Below, piece by piece: positions 16,087-21,638 of a stretch of 21,638 nt of DNA. The position numbers and the translations under genes were made by a program. The notes under the pieces were generated by a model. That model was not told the origin of the DNA, ran no database searches, and saw only the letters and a program-made list of their open reading frames with translations. Source of the DNA: CAZEJK01 sp964512045 (GTDB lineage Bacteria > Acidobacteriota > Thermoanaerobaculia > Thermoanaerobaculales > Sulfomarinibacteraceae); NCBI GenBank assembly GCA_964512045.1, contig CAZEJK010000080.1, forward strand, positions 1-21,638, written 5' to 3'. The stretch's first letter is position 1; every line of letters begins with the position of its first letter.

Positions 16087-18423
16087 CTACGGCGAGTTGT
16101 GATCGAGGTCGGTCAGGGCGCGGCGGATCCGCTGCTCGGACCAGCGGCCGGAGTCCGCAACCACGGCAAGGGCGCGATTGAGGAAGGCTTCTGCGCGTTC
16201 GCGTTGACCGTCCGCGAGAAGACACTGGCCGTACATCGACTCAAAGGTTGCCATCTGCCAGTGGTCGTTGTCGAGAACGGCACGGGCCGTCTCGAAAGTC
16301 GCTTGGAACTCGTCCAGTGCGGCGCGTCGTTGACCAGCGGTGCACAGGATCTCGGCGAGGCGCATCCGGGTGGTCACGGCGTTTGGGTGGTTCGCACCGA
16401 GGACGTCGACCTGCCGGTCGAGTGTGTCCTCTACGGTGGCCAGCGCAGCCTCGAGCTCACCCAACCGGCACAGCGCGACCGAAAGCTCTGATGCGGTCTT
16501 GAGAGACTCCGGGTGGCTGTCTCCGTACACCCTCTGTTGAGCTTCGAGAACCTCTTCTGCGAGAGCTTTCGCCGCCTCGAAGCTTCCCAGCTGGTTGAGC
16601 ACCACGACGAGGTTGGCTCCGCAGTTCATGGCCAGCGGATGCTGGGCGCCGTACCGGCTCTGGACGCGCTCGAGGGTTGACGTGAGCAGCTGCTCGGCGT
16701 CCAGGAGCTTGCCGCGGTGCGCACGCAGCAGCCCGAGGCTGTTCATCGCGACCAACGTGTGCGGATGGTCGGCGCCGAGGAGACGGCTTCGTGTTTCGAG
16801 GGTGTATCTGTACAGCGTCTCGGCCTCGTCCCATTCACCCAGCTTGTCGAGCGCCTTGGCAAGGTTGTAGGTTGTCCAGAGGGTGGTCGGCGCCTCGTCG
16901 CCCAGGAGCCGTTGCTGCTCCTCGAGAACCTGGCGATGGATCTGAACGGCCTCCGTGTACGCTCCGGTCTTGTACGCGAGCCGTCCGAGGGCGTTCAAGC
17001 TGACAAGGGTTTCGGGGTGAGAGGGACCCAAGGTTGCCGTCCGCATCTCGTGTGCGGTGCGCAGCTCGCTGCGAGCTTCGTCGTACATTCCGAGCTCGAG
17101 CAGAGTCCAGCCGATGGTGTTGCGGACTGAAGCCTCGATCTCTGGCTGGTGCCGGAGATCTTCCGAAACGATCTCCGAAGCCTTGAGGAGCAGGTCAACC
17201 ACTCGGACGCGACGTCCATCGATACTTGGATCGACCGACGACAGGAGCTTCTGGAGGTACTCGACCGTCGCCGTAGCGTTCCGCTCTGCCTGCTCTGCGC
17301 GGACGCGGGCCCGGTGTGCTCGGACCGTCGCCACGTTCGAGACTGTCAGACCGACGATCAGGGCGAGCACCACGACCGCTCCGGAAGCAACACCGATCCT
17401 GTTCCGTGACACGAACTTCCGAAAATGGTACCACCTGCTCGACGAGTACGCGGCGACGGTGCGGTTCGCGAGAAACCGACGCAGATCGCTGCGAAGTGCC
17501 TCGACCGACTCGTACCGTTGCTCTCGCTGGGGTTGAAGTGCCTTCAGGACAATGGCATCGAGCTCGCCTCGGGGCCTTGCGAGAGTCCCAATGTGGCCTG
17601 TGTCAGCGACATCTCGGCTCGCATGTGCGACACGGCTCGGAGGTTCCGGGTGACCCGAGATCACCTGCTGAAGGAGCGTGTCGATTCCCTCAGCCGGAGC
17701 TTCGTACGGCACCGTGCCGGTGATGAGCTCGTACAGAAGTACGCCGAGGGCGTAGACATCGACCCGAGCGTCGAGGTCTGTCGCTGGGCCAGTCATCTGC
17801 TCGGGGCTCATGTACACGGGCGTTCCGGCGGGCCGATCATCTGCGTCCCTCGCGTCGCGCAGCTCGTCTCCGGTACCGGTCGCGATTCCGAAGTCGATGA
17901 CCTTCGGCAACGGGACGCCGTCGTGCTCTGCGACAAGAACGTTCTGCGGTTTCAGGTCGCGGTGGATGACCATTCGCTGATGGGCGTGATGAACACCGTC
18001 GCACACCTGCAGGAACACCTCGAGGCGCTTGTCCAGCGAGAGCTGCTTGCGCCGGCAGTACTCAGTGAGCGGTACTCCGTCGACCAGCTCCATTACCAGG
18101 TACGGTCGCCCGGTGGTGGCCTCGGAGCCCGCATCGAACACGGTGGCGATATTCGGGTGGCTCATCAGAGCAAGGGCTTGCCGTTCGACCGCAAAACGCG
18201 CCTCGGCCCAGTCTCCCTGGACCTCGTGGGACATCAGCTTCAGCGCGACCTTCCGCCGAACGGGGGTCTCCTGCTGTGCCACAAACACGCGACCCATGCC
18301 CCCGCTGCCCAGCGGTTGCAGCAAGCGGTACGGACCGATCTGATCCGGTACCTGCGTGACGCTCCTGCTGGTCACGCGATGCGACTCGTCGGAGTCGTAC
18401 ATGCGGGTCTCGTCGTTGCCCAT
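16087..18423 (-). CDS. Membrane Ser/Thr protein kinase with kinesin-light-chain-like TPR repeats
   Basis: 778 aa. The Hanks-type kinase domain (about 30-320) has the glycine loop GSGGMG (39-44), Lys62 (VALK), catalytic HRDLKPQN (154-161), DFG (177-179) and GTPVYMSPEQ (200-209), so it should be active. One membrane helix (about 344-364) follows. The C-terminal half is a TPR array: starting at residue 424, seven units follow each other at exactly 42 residues (424, 466, 508, 550, 592, 634, 676), with an eighth partial unit at 718. The junctions read GxxHPxxL/A, as in kinesin light chain. Membership in this kinase-TM-TPR class is common in Acidobacteriota and Myxococcota. The TPR tail is predicted outside the membrane or, in some members, periplasmic; the ligand is unknown. 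The ATG at 18423 is chosen because it precedes the kinase by the usual ~30 residues; the ribosome binding site is weak. Confidence 0.92.
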   Translation of the reverse strand: MGNDETRMYDSDESHRVTSRSVTQVPDQIGPYRLLQPLGSGGMGRVFVAQQETPVRRKVALKLMSHEVQGDWAEARFAVERQALALMSHPNIATVFDAGSEATTGRPYLVMELVDGVPLTEYCRRKQLSLDKRLEVFLQVCDGVHHAHQRMVIHRDLKPQNVLVAEHDGVPLPKVIDFGIATGTGDELRDARDADDRPAGTPVYMSPEQMTGPATDLDARVDVYALGVLLYELITGTVPYEAPAEGIDTLLQQVISGHPEPPSRVAHASRDVADTGHIGTLARPRGELDAIVLKALQPQREQRYESVEALRSDLRRFLANRTVAAYSSSRWYHFRKFVSRNRIGVASGAVVVLALIVGLTVSNVATVRAHRARVRAEQAERNATATVEYLQKLLSSVDPSIDGRRVRVVDLLLKASEIVSEDLRHQPEIEASVRNTIGWTLLELGMYDEARSELRTAHEMRTATLGPSHPETLVSLNALGRLAYKTGAYTEAVQIHRQVLEEQQRLLGDEAPTTLWTTYNLAKALDKLGEWDEAETLYRYTLETRSRLLGADHPHTLVAMNSLGLLRAHRGKLLDAEQLLTSTLERVQSRYGAQHPLAMNCGANLVVVLNQLGSFEAAKALAEEVLEAQQRVYGDSHPESLKTASELSVALCRLGELEAALATVEDTLDRQVDVLGANHPNAVTTRMRLAEILCTAGQRRAALDEFQATFETARAVLDNDHWQMATFESMYGQCLLADGQRERAEAFLNRALAVVADSGRWSEQRIRRALTDLDHNSP

Positions 18424-18435
18424 GCTCTCGAGGGT

Positions 18436-18441
18436 AGTATA
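18436..18441 (-). promoter_or_regulatory. Possible -10 box of the kinase gene
   Basis: TATACT on the minus strand is 12 nt before the kinase ATG. No matching -35 was found at 16-18 bp. If real, transcription would start only about 5 nt before the ATG, giving a nearly leaderless mRNA, which fits the lack of a strong ribosome binding site. Confidence 0.3.
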
Positions 18442-18520
18442 GCCGGGTGTCGCAACGGACGCGCTGCTCCCGGTACACCTCAGCGGCAGTTGTGGCACCA
18501 TGTGCGGTGCTGGAGGCGTG

Positions 18521-18874
18521 ATGCATACCCTGACCTCTGCCCAGAAGCGTTACCTGAAGGGCCTGGCACATCATCTGCGAGCCACTGTTCAGATCGGGAA
18601 GCACGGCTTGACCGAGGCGTCGATCGCGTCGATCGAGGCGGCCGTCGAGGCAAACGAGCTGGTCAAGATCCAGTTCGTGGACCACAAGGACGAGAAGGCG
18701 GAGCTCGCTCAGGCAGCTGCAGATGCGGTCGGGGGCGCGCTCGTGGGCCGAATCGGCAACGTCGCCATTCTCTTTCGACGTCAGCCGGATCCAGCTCGCC
18801 AACGGCTGGAGCTTCCGTTCGAGCTCGACTCGCAACCGGGCCCGCTGGACGGCGGCTCCACGAGTACAGCATAG
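18521..18874 (+). CDS. yhbY: YhbY-family CRM-domain RNA-binding protein
   Basis: 117 aa. YhbY proteins bind pre-50S ribosomal particles and belong to the CRM (chloroplast RNA splicing and ribosome maturation) family. The fold is seen in LTSAQKRYLKGLAHHLRATV (4-23), the RNA-contacting IGKHGLTEA loop (25-33), NELVKIQFVD (45-54) and RIGNVAILFRR (77-87), which closes the domain. The last ~30 residues are an extra tail of low complexity. GGAGG lies 4 nt before the ATG at 18521; a GTG three bases earlier and an ATG at 18500 are in frame but less well placed. It diverges from the kinase gene and converges on the PhoH gene with a 24-bp gap. Confidence 0.92.
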   Translation: MHTLTSAQKRYLKGLAHHLRATVQIGKHGLTEASIASIEAAVEANELVKIQFVDHKDEKAELAQAAADAVGGALVGRIGNVAILFRRQPDPARQRLELPFELDSQPGPLDGGSTSTA

Positions 18875-18898
18875 CGGAGGTTTCGTCGGCGGTTCGCG

Positions 18899-20200
18899 CT
18901 ACAGACGCGTCGCTCCGAGCTCTGCAACCTCCGACCGTTCGCCTCGAATCAGCGAGACGTGCCCCGCGATCGCATCGCCCTTGAACCGCTCCACGAGGAA
19001 CGTGAGGCCGTTGGATGTGGCGTCGAGGTACGGGTGGTCGATCTGCTCGGGGTCACCCGTGAACACGATCTTGCTGCCTTCGCCCACGCGCGTGACGAGC
19101 GTCTTGATCATGTGCGGAGTGAGGTTCTGCGCTTCATCGCAGATGATGAACTGGTCAGGGATGCTGCGACCGCGGATATAGGTCAGAGCCTCCATCTCGA
19201 GCACTCCGGTATCTTTCAGGTGCTCCAGGATCTTGCGGGCATCGTCGGACTTGGAGAAGATCAGCTCGAGGTTGTCATACAGGGGCTGCATCCACGGTCT
19301 GAGCTTGTCCTCCTTGTCGCCCGGCAGATAACCGAGATCCTGTCCCATCGGCGTGATCGGACGCGTGATCAGGAGCCGCGAGTACTTCCGTTGCTCCAAG
19401 ACCTTCTCCAGCCCCGCAGCGGCGGCGAGGAGCGTCTTGCCGGTGCCAGCCGGTCCGGCCAGGGTGACCACCTTGACGGTATCATCCAGCAACAGCTCGA
19501 GCGCGAACATCTGTTCCTTGTTCCGTGCAGAGATACCGGAGGGCGTCGCGTTGGAGTGCCGGAGCACGGTGAGCTGGCCGCCCTTGTATCGGGAAAGTGC
19601 GCTGTGGGATGGGTTTGCTTCGTCGCGCGCCACGAAGAACTGGTTCTCGGCCGCCACGATGGGGGGGCTCAGGTCGACGGCGCCGCTGCGAAAGAGACCA
19701 TCTACCGTGGCAGCCGGCAAGGAGACCTCACCGGTGCCAGTGTACAGGTAGGTCATGTCGACCTTGTCACCGTAGAAGTCCTCGGTCCGGAGCCCGATGG
19801 CGTCTGCCTTGATGCGCAGGTTCAGGTCCTTGGTGACCAGGATCACCGGCTGGTCGGTGTCCCGTTGAATGCCGAGGGCGACGGCGAGGACGATATTGTC
19901 GACCTTCGAGCGGTCGATCGCTCCCGGCAGCACCTGCGGGTCGTAGTGGTTGATATCGATCTTCAGGTGACCACCTTGAGGAAGGTCCAGACCGTCCGAC
20001 AGCCGAGCCGTGGCACGGAGCTCGTCCAGGGTTCGGGAGACGACTCTGGCGTTCCGACCGACATCGTCCTGGCGGCGTTTCAGGCCATCGATCTCCTCGA
20101 TGACAAGGAGCGGGATGACGACCTCGTTATCCTCGAACGCGAACACCGCGTCCGGGTTGTGAAGCAAGACGTTGGTGTCCAGAACGTAGGTCTTGCGCAT
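18899..20200 (-). CDS. phoH: PIN-PhoH family ATPase (PhoH2-type)
   Basis: 433 aa. An N-terminal PIN domain (1-145) has acidic residues expected for an RNase site (Asp8 in VLDTNVLL, Asp101, Asp125 in TKDLNLR). It is joined to a PhoH ATPase domain with Walker A GPAGTGKT (249-256) and Walker B IICDEAQN (352-359), followed by VFTGDPEQID. In mycobacteria PhoH2 acts as a sequence-specific RNA helicase and RNase; PIN-PhoH proteins elsewhere are proposed to act in RNA turnover. The ATG at 20200 has GGAG eight nt upstream and begins right at the PIN core (MRKTYVLDTN). A start nine codons earlier has no ribosome site. A 129-aa unknown gene lies 98 bp upstream on the same strand. No antitoxin gene of a known kind precedes it. 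Confidence 0.94.
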   Translation of the reverse strand: MRKTYVLDTNVLLHNPDAVFAFEDNEVVIPLLVIEEIDGLKRRQDDVGRNARVVSRTLDELRATARLSDGLDLPQGGHLKIDINHYDPQVLPGAIDRSKVDNIVLAVALGIQRDTDQPVILVTKDLNLRIKADAIGLRTEDFYGDKVDMTYLYTGTGEVSLPAATVDGLFRSGAVDLSPPIVAAENQFFVARDEANPSHSALSRYKGGQLTVLRHSNATPSGISARNKEQMFALELLLDDTVKVVTLAGPAGTGKTLLAAAAGLEKVLEQRKYSRLLITRPITPMGQDLGYLPGDKEDKLRPWMQPLYDNLELIFSKSDDARKILEHLKDTGVLEMEALTYIRGRSIPDQFIICDEAQNLTPHMIKTLVTRVGEGSKIVFTGDPEQIDHPYLDATSNGLTFLVERFKGDAIAGHVSLIRGERSEVAELGATRL

Positions 20201-20298
20201 CAACGGCTCTCCGTTTCTGGCGTGCACAACCCGCCGGCTTTCTGGTCAGTGCGCCAGACGGGATCGGTGGAACACCCTGGGGGCTCCTCGCGTGAGGT

Positions 20299-20688
20299 TC
20301 ACGCTCCTTCTGATGTCTCCAGGCTGGAAGCCTCTTCGGCTTGCCGGAACGCGTGATCGGCCGAGGGGACATCGGTGTGTCCGGCATACAGCCATCCCCG
20401 TGGACGTTGGTCGAGGTCCAGGGTGATCGCGATGACCTCCGGGTCCTCGGGGAACAGCGGGGCGATACGGTCACTGCTCAGAAACGTGTCGTCGTTGATC
20501 CACACGACCACGCGCCGTCCGGAGAGCTTGGCGGCATCGAGGGCATCCGGAAGAAGCTTGCGTGTGTGCTGAGTGTCACCGCGCAACATCATTACGATCG
20601 GCGGGGCGTCGCGTGGTGTGTCAGGGCTGAGCCATCGTTCCAGCTCGGCTACGGTTTCCGGTTCGATCAGCCACGGACCCGATGTCAT
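20299..20688 (-). CDS. Hypothetical protein upstream of the PhoH ATPase
   Basis: 129 aa, start at 20688 with GGAGG six bases before the ATG and a good promoter further up. It has no signal peptide or membrane helix. The sequence alternates predicted strands and helices: PPIVMMLRGD (29-38), a helix around LLPDALDAAKLSG, then RRVVVWINDDTFL (58-70) and EVIAITLDLDQ (84-94), suggesting a small alpha/beta domain. The tail (115-129) is acidic and Ser/Ala-rich. I do not recognise a family. It is probably cotranscribed with the PhoH gene 98 bp downstream, but the gap is large enough for a separate promoter. Confidence 0.75.
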   Translation of the reverse strand: MTSGPWLIEPETVAELERWLSPDTPRDAPPIVMMLRGDTQHTRKLLPDALDAAKLSGRRVVVWINDDTFLSSDRIAPLFPEDPEVIAITLDLDQRPRGWLYAGHTDVPSADHAFRQAEEASSLETSEGA

Positions 20689-20717
20689 GCACCACCTCCA
20701 GGACGTGGACGGGTGCG

Positions 20718-20746
20718 ACTATACCCTCTCCGTACTCGTGCGTCGA
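20718..20746 (-). promoter_or_regulatory. Sigma-70-type promoter for the 129-aa gene
   Basis: Reading the minus strand, TCGACG (20741-20746, 4 of 6 matches to TTGACA) is followed after exactly 17 bp by TATAGT (20718-20723, 5 of 6 matches to TATAAT). The ATG at 20688 is 29 nt past the -10, leaving room for a leader of about 20 nt that includes the GGAGG site. This is the best-matching promoter seen in the window. Confidence 0.5.
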
Positions 20747-20826
20747 GATGGTTCGGCGTCGCACGCCTGGACGATGTGCACGCGGCAGATGTAACCAGAT
20801 CCGAGTAGAGGACCTATATTGGTATG

Positions 20827-20888
20827 GGGGTAACCCCTCCTTCTCCTTCCAAGGCCCGCCACCGCTGGAGTGGCGGGCCGCCTTGTTG
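20827..20888 (+). ncRNA. Candidate small RNA with C-rich anti-Shine-Dalgarno segment
   Basis: A TATATT box (20815-20820, weak -35 TAACCA at 20792) would start a plus-strand transcript near 20827. The transcript would begin with a small hairpin GGGG-TAA-CCCC, run through a pyrimidine tract containing CCTCCTT (about 20834-20850), and end in a strong GC hairpin (20850-20885) followed by TTGTTG. The CCUCC core is complementary to ribosome binding sites, as in several C-rich regulatory RNAs. No reading frame is seen here. The call rests on arrangement only. Confidence 0.22.
20850..20885 (+). terminator. Strong GC hairpin, possible intrinsic terminator
   Basis: GGCCCGCCAC (20853-20862), a 7-nt loop and GTGGCGGGCC (20870-20879) form a perfect 10-bp stem. 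An alternative fold adds CAAGG/CCTTG outside with three bulged bases. The plus strand continues TTGTTG, a modest T-rich tail; the minus strand continues with purines. It may therefore end a plus-strand transcript, or act without a U-tract for the minus-strand gene ending at 20969. Confidence 0.45.
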
Positions 20889-20893
20889 AGCGA

Positions 20894-20925
20894 GCCCGGC
20901 CGGCGCCGAATGGCGCCGACCGGGC
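20894..20925. terminator. Long GC stem-loop downstream of the secreted protein gene
   Basis: GCCCGGCCGGCGCC, loop GAAT, then GGCGCCGACCGGGC pair as 13 base pairs with a single C/A mismatch. It lies 44 bp past the stop of the minus-strand gene ending at 20969, where a terminator would be expected. No T-run is present on either strand. Together with the hairpin at 20850-20885 it forms a tandem structure separating the two minus-strand genes. Confidence 0.5.
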
Positions 20926-20968
20926 GCGAGCGCTTCGCGATGGCCTCCGGACGGAGGTGTCGCGAGGT

Positions 20969-21638
20969 CTATCTTCCCTTCGGCATCGGGATTGGCTGCA
21001 CGAAGGTGGGGTCTCCGGTTTGATTGTCGACCACCGAGGCGTAGGTGGCGAACCTGGCGCCTGGCGTTGTTGAGCGGACCACAGCGTGGGCGGTGGTGAG
21101 TGACCCGAGATTCATCCCGTGAAAGATATTATTGATCTGCAGGCTTCGGTGCGGTTGCAGGTTGATCGCACGCGAGTCCACGAAGGTGCCGGTGTCGTCG
21201 AACAGGAGCACGTCGGCGATGATCGGCCGATCCGCGAGGTTGACAAAGCCGATGTTCGTTCGAAAGCCCTCGGATGCGTTGTCGGAGTGCCGAAGCTGGA
21301 GCAGCTCGACACTCTCCTCAGCTGCCAACGTCTCGCTGCTCGTCAGACCCGGAATCGCCTGCCCGAGCGTTTGGTCCTCCACTGTGGTGTAGGTCCGGCT
21401 CGTTGCCATGATGGCGCCGCCGGATGGCTCGAGGCGAAGCGAGCCGACACCGTCGTATCCGAACAGCTCGCCGAGTGCGTCCGGAAATCGCCGACTGGTT
21501 CCGGCCGGAAGCTCGAGCTCGAGAGCGCTTCGGTTGCCAGCGGTTTCGCTTCCTGGGAGGAGTGTCACGGTGACGTGAGAGCTTTCGTCCGAGGGGTTGT
21601 GGATGACCAGGTCGGAGCGCCAGACGGTGTCATTGAAG
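20969..21638 (-). CDS. Secreted or surface beta-rich protein, C-terminal part only
   Basis: 222 codons visible; the 5' end lies beyond the right edge of the window. The frame is open and protein-like to the last base, so the GTG at 21568 is not its start. The visible part reads as beta-strand repeats: TVWRSDLVIHNPSDESS near the edge, then a later unit with RTNIGFVNLADRPIIADV and LFDDTGTFVDS, and NLQPHRSLQINNIFHG. Such 'W-R-(S/T)-D-L-x-(I/L)-x-N' sandwich domains are known to me from exported acidobacterial proteins. The end (ARFATYASVVDNQTGDPTFV) is the usual closing strand pair. No cysteines are visible. Function unknown; probably exported, although the signal peptide would be outside the window. 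Confidence 0.8.
   Translation of the reverse strand, partial: FNDTVWRSDLVIHNPSDESSHVTVTLLPGSETAGNRSALELELPAGTSRRFPDALGELFGYDGVGSLRLEPSGGAIMATSRTYTTVEDQTLGQAIPGLTSSETLAAEESVELLQLRHSDNASEGFRTNIGFVNLADRPIIADVLLFDDTGTFVDSRAINLQPHRSLQINNIFHGMNLGSLTTAHAVVRSTTPGARFATYASVVDNQTGDPTFVQPIPMPKGR

Noticed and set aside
17425..18984. Plus-strand frame of 519 codons across the kinase N-terminus and yhbY
   Set aside because: It runs antisense to an intact kinase domain and out of frame through yhbY, and it has no domain signature.
18959..20356. Long plus-strand reading frame (465 codons) antisense to the PhoH gene
   Set aside because: The opposite strand encodes a complete PIN-PhoH protein with all motifs. 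The plus translation has no recognisable domain and is typical of antisense frames in high-GC DNA.
20689..20968. A tRNA gene in the hairpin-rich gap
   Set aside because: There is no T-loop GGTTCRA pattern, no anticodon arm and no cloverleaf; the stems are simple hairpins.
1..21638. CRISPR array, insertion sequence, phage or toxin-antitoxin locus
   Set aside because: I saw no regularly spaced direct repeats, no transposase or integrase, and no recognised antitoxin beside the PIN-PhoH gene, whose fused ATPase domain argues against a VapC-type toxin.

Overview
The window is a chromosomal segment of a high-GC bacterium with 15 complete protein genes and one gene cut by the right edge. I see no mobile element, CRISPR array, rRNA or tRNA. 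The best guess at the organism is Acidobacteriota, perhaps Thermoanaerobaculia-like. That rests on a membrane Ser/Thr kinase with a long 42-residue TPR tail, a secreted subtilase ending in dockerin-like repeats, a secreted protein with a 'WRSDLVIHNPSD' type beta-sandwich, and a pilT-recX-alaS cluster. This is inference from family knowledge; no marker rRNA is present. The dusB product has an actinobacterial flavour at its C-terminus, which leaves some doubt.

Left part (1-5455). A minus-strand pair encodes an 89-aa unknown protein and a 680-aa membrane protein with two zinc ribbons, overlapping by ATGA. Next come two short-chain dehydrogenases transcribed away from each other. The plus-strand one is followed 3 bp later by dusB (tRNA dihydrouridine synthase).

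Middle (5643-11326, minus strand). The transcription order is a 7-TM GGDEF diguanylate cyclase, a sodium:solute symporter, tsaE (t6A tRNA modification) and a secreted S8 peptidase. The tsaE stop overlaps the peptidase start. The cyclase promoter region is shared with the divergent plus-strand cluster pilT - recX - alaS (11636-16007), which covers pilus retraction, RecA regulation and alanyl-tRNA synthetase; recX and alaS overlap by 20 bp.

Right part (16087-21638). A Ser/Thr kinase with seven to eight perfectly periodic TPR repeats converges on alaS. It diverges from yhbY, a CRM-domain ribosome-associated protein. yhbY converges on a PIN-PhoH ATPase gene, upstream of which lies a 129-aa unknown protein with a good promoter. 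A 280-bp intergenic region then holds two strong hairpins and a C-rich, anti-Shine-Dalgarno-like stretch that could be a small RNA. The window ends inside a secreted beta-rich protein.

Most of the window is housekeeping and envelope or signalling functions. I do not see a clear new defence or biosynthetic system. The parts least explained by known families are the zinc-ribbon membrane protein with its 89-aa partner, the 129-aa protein next to phoH, and the candidate small RNA near 20.83 kb.
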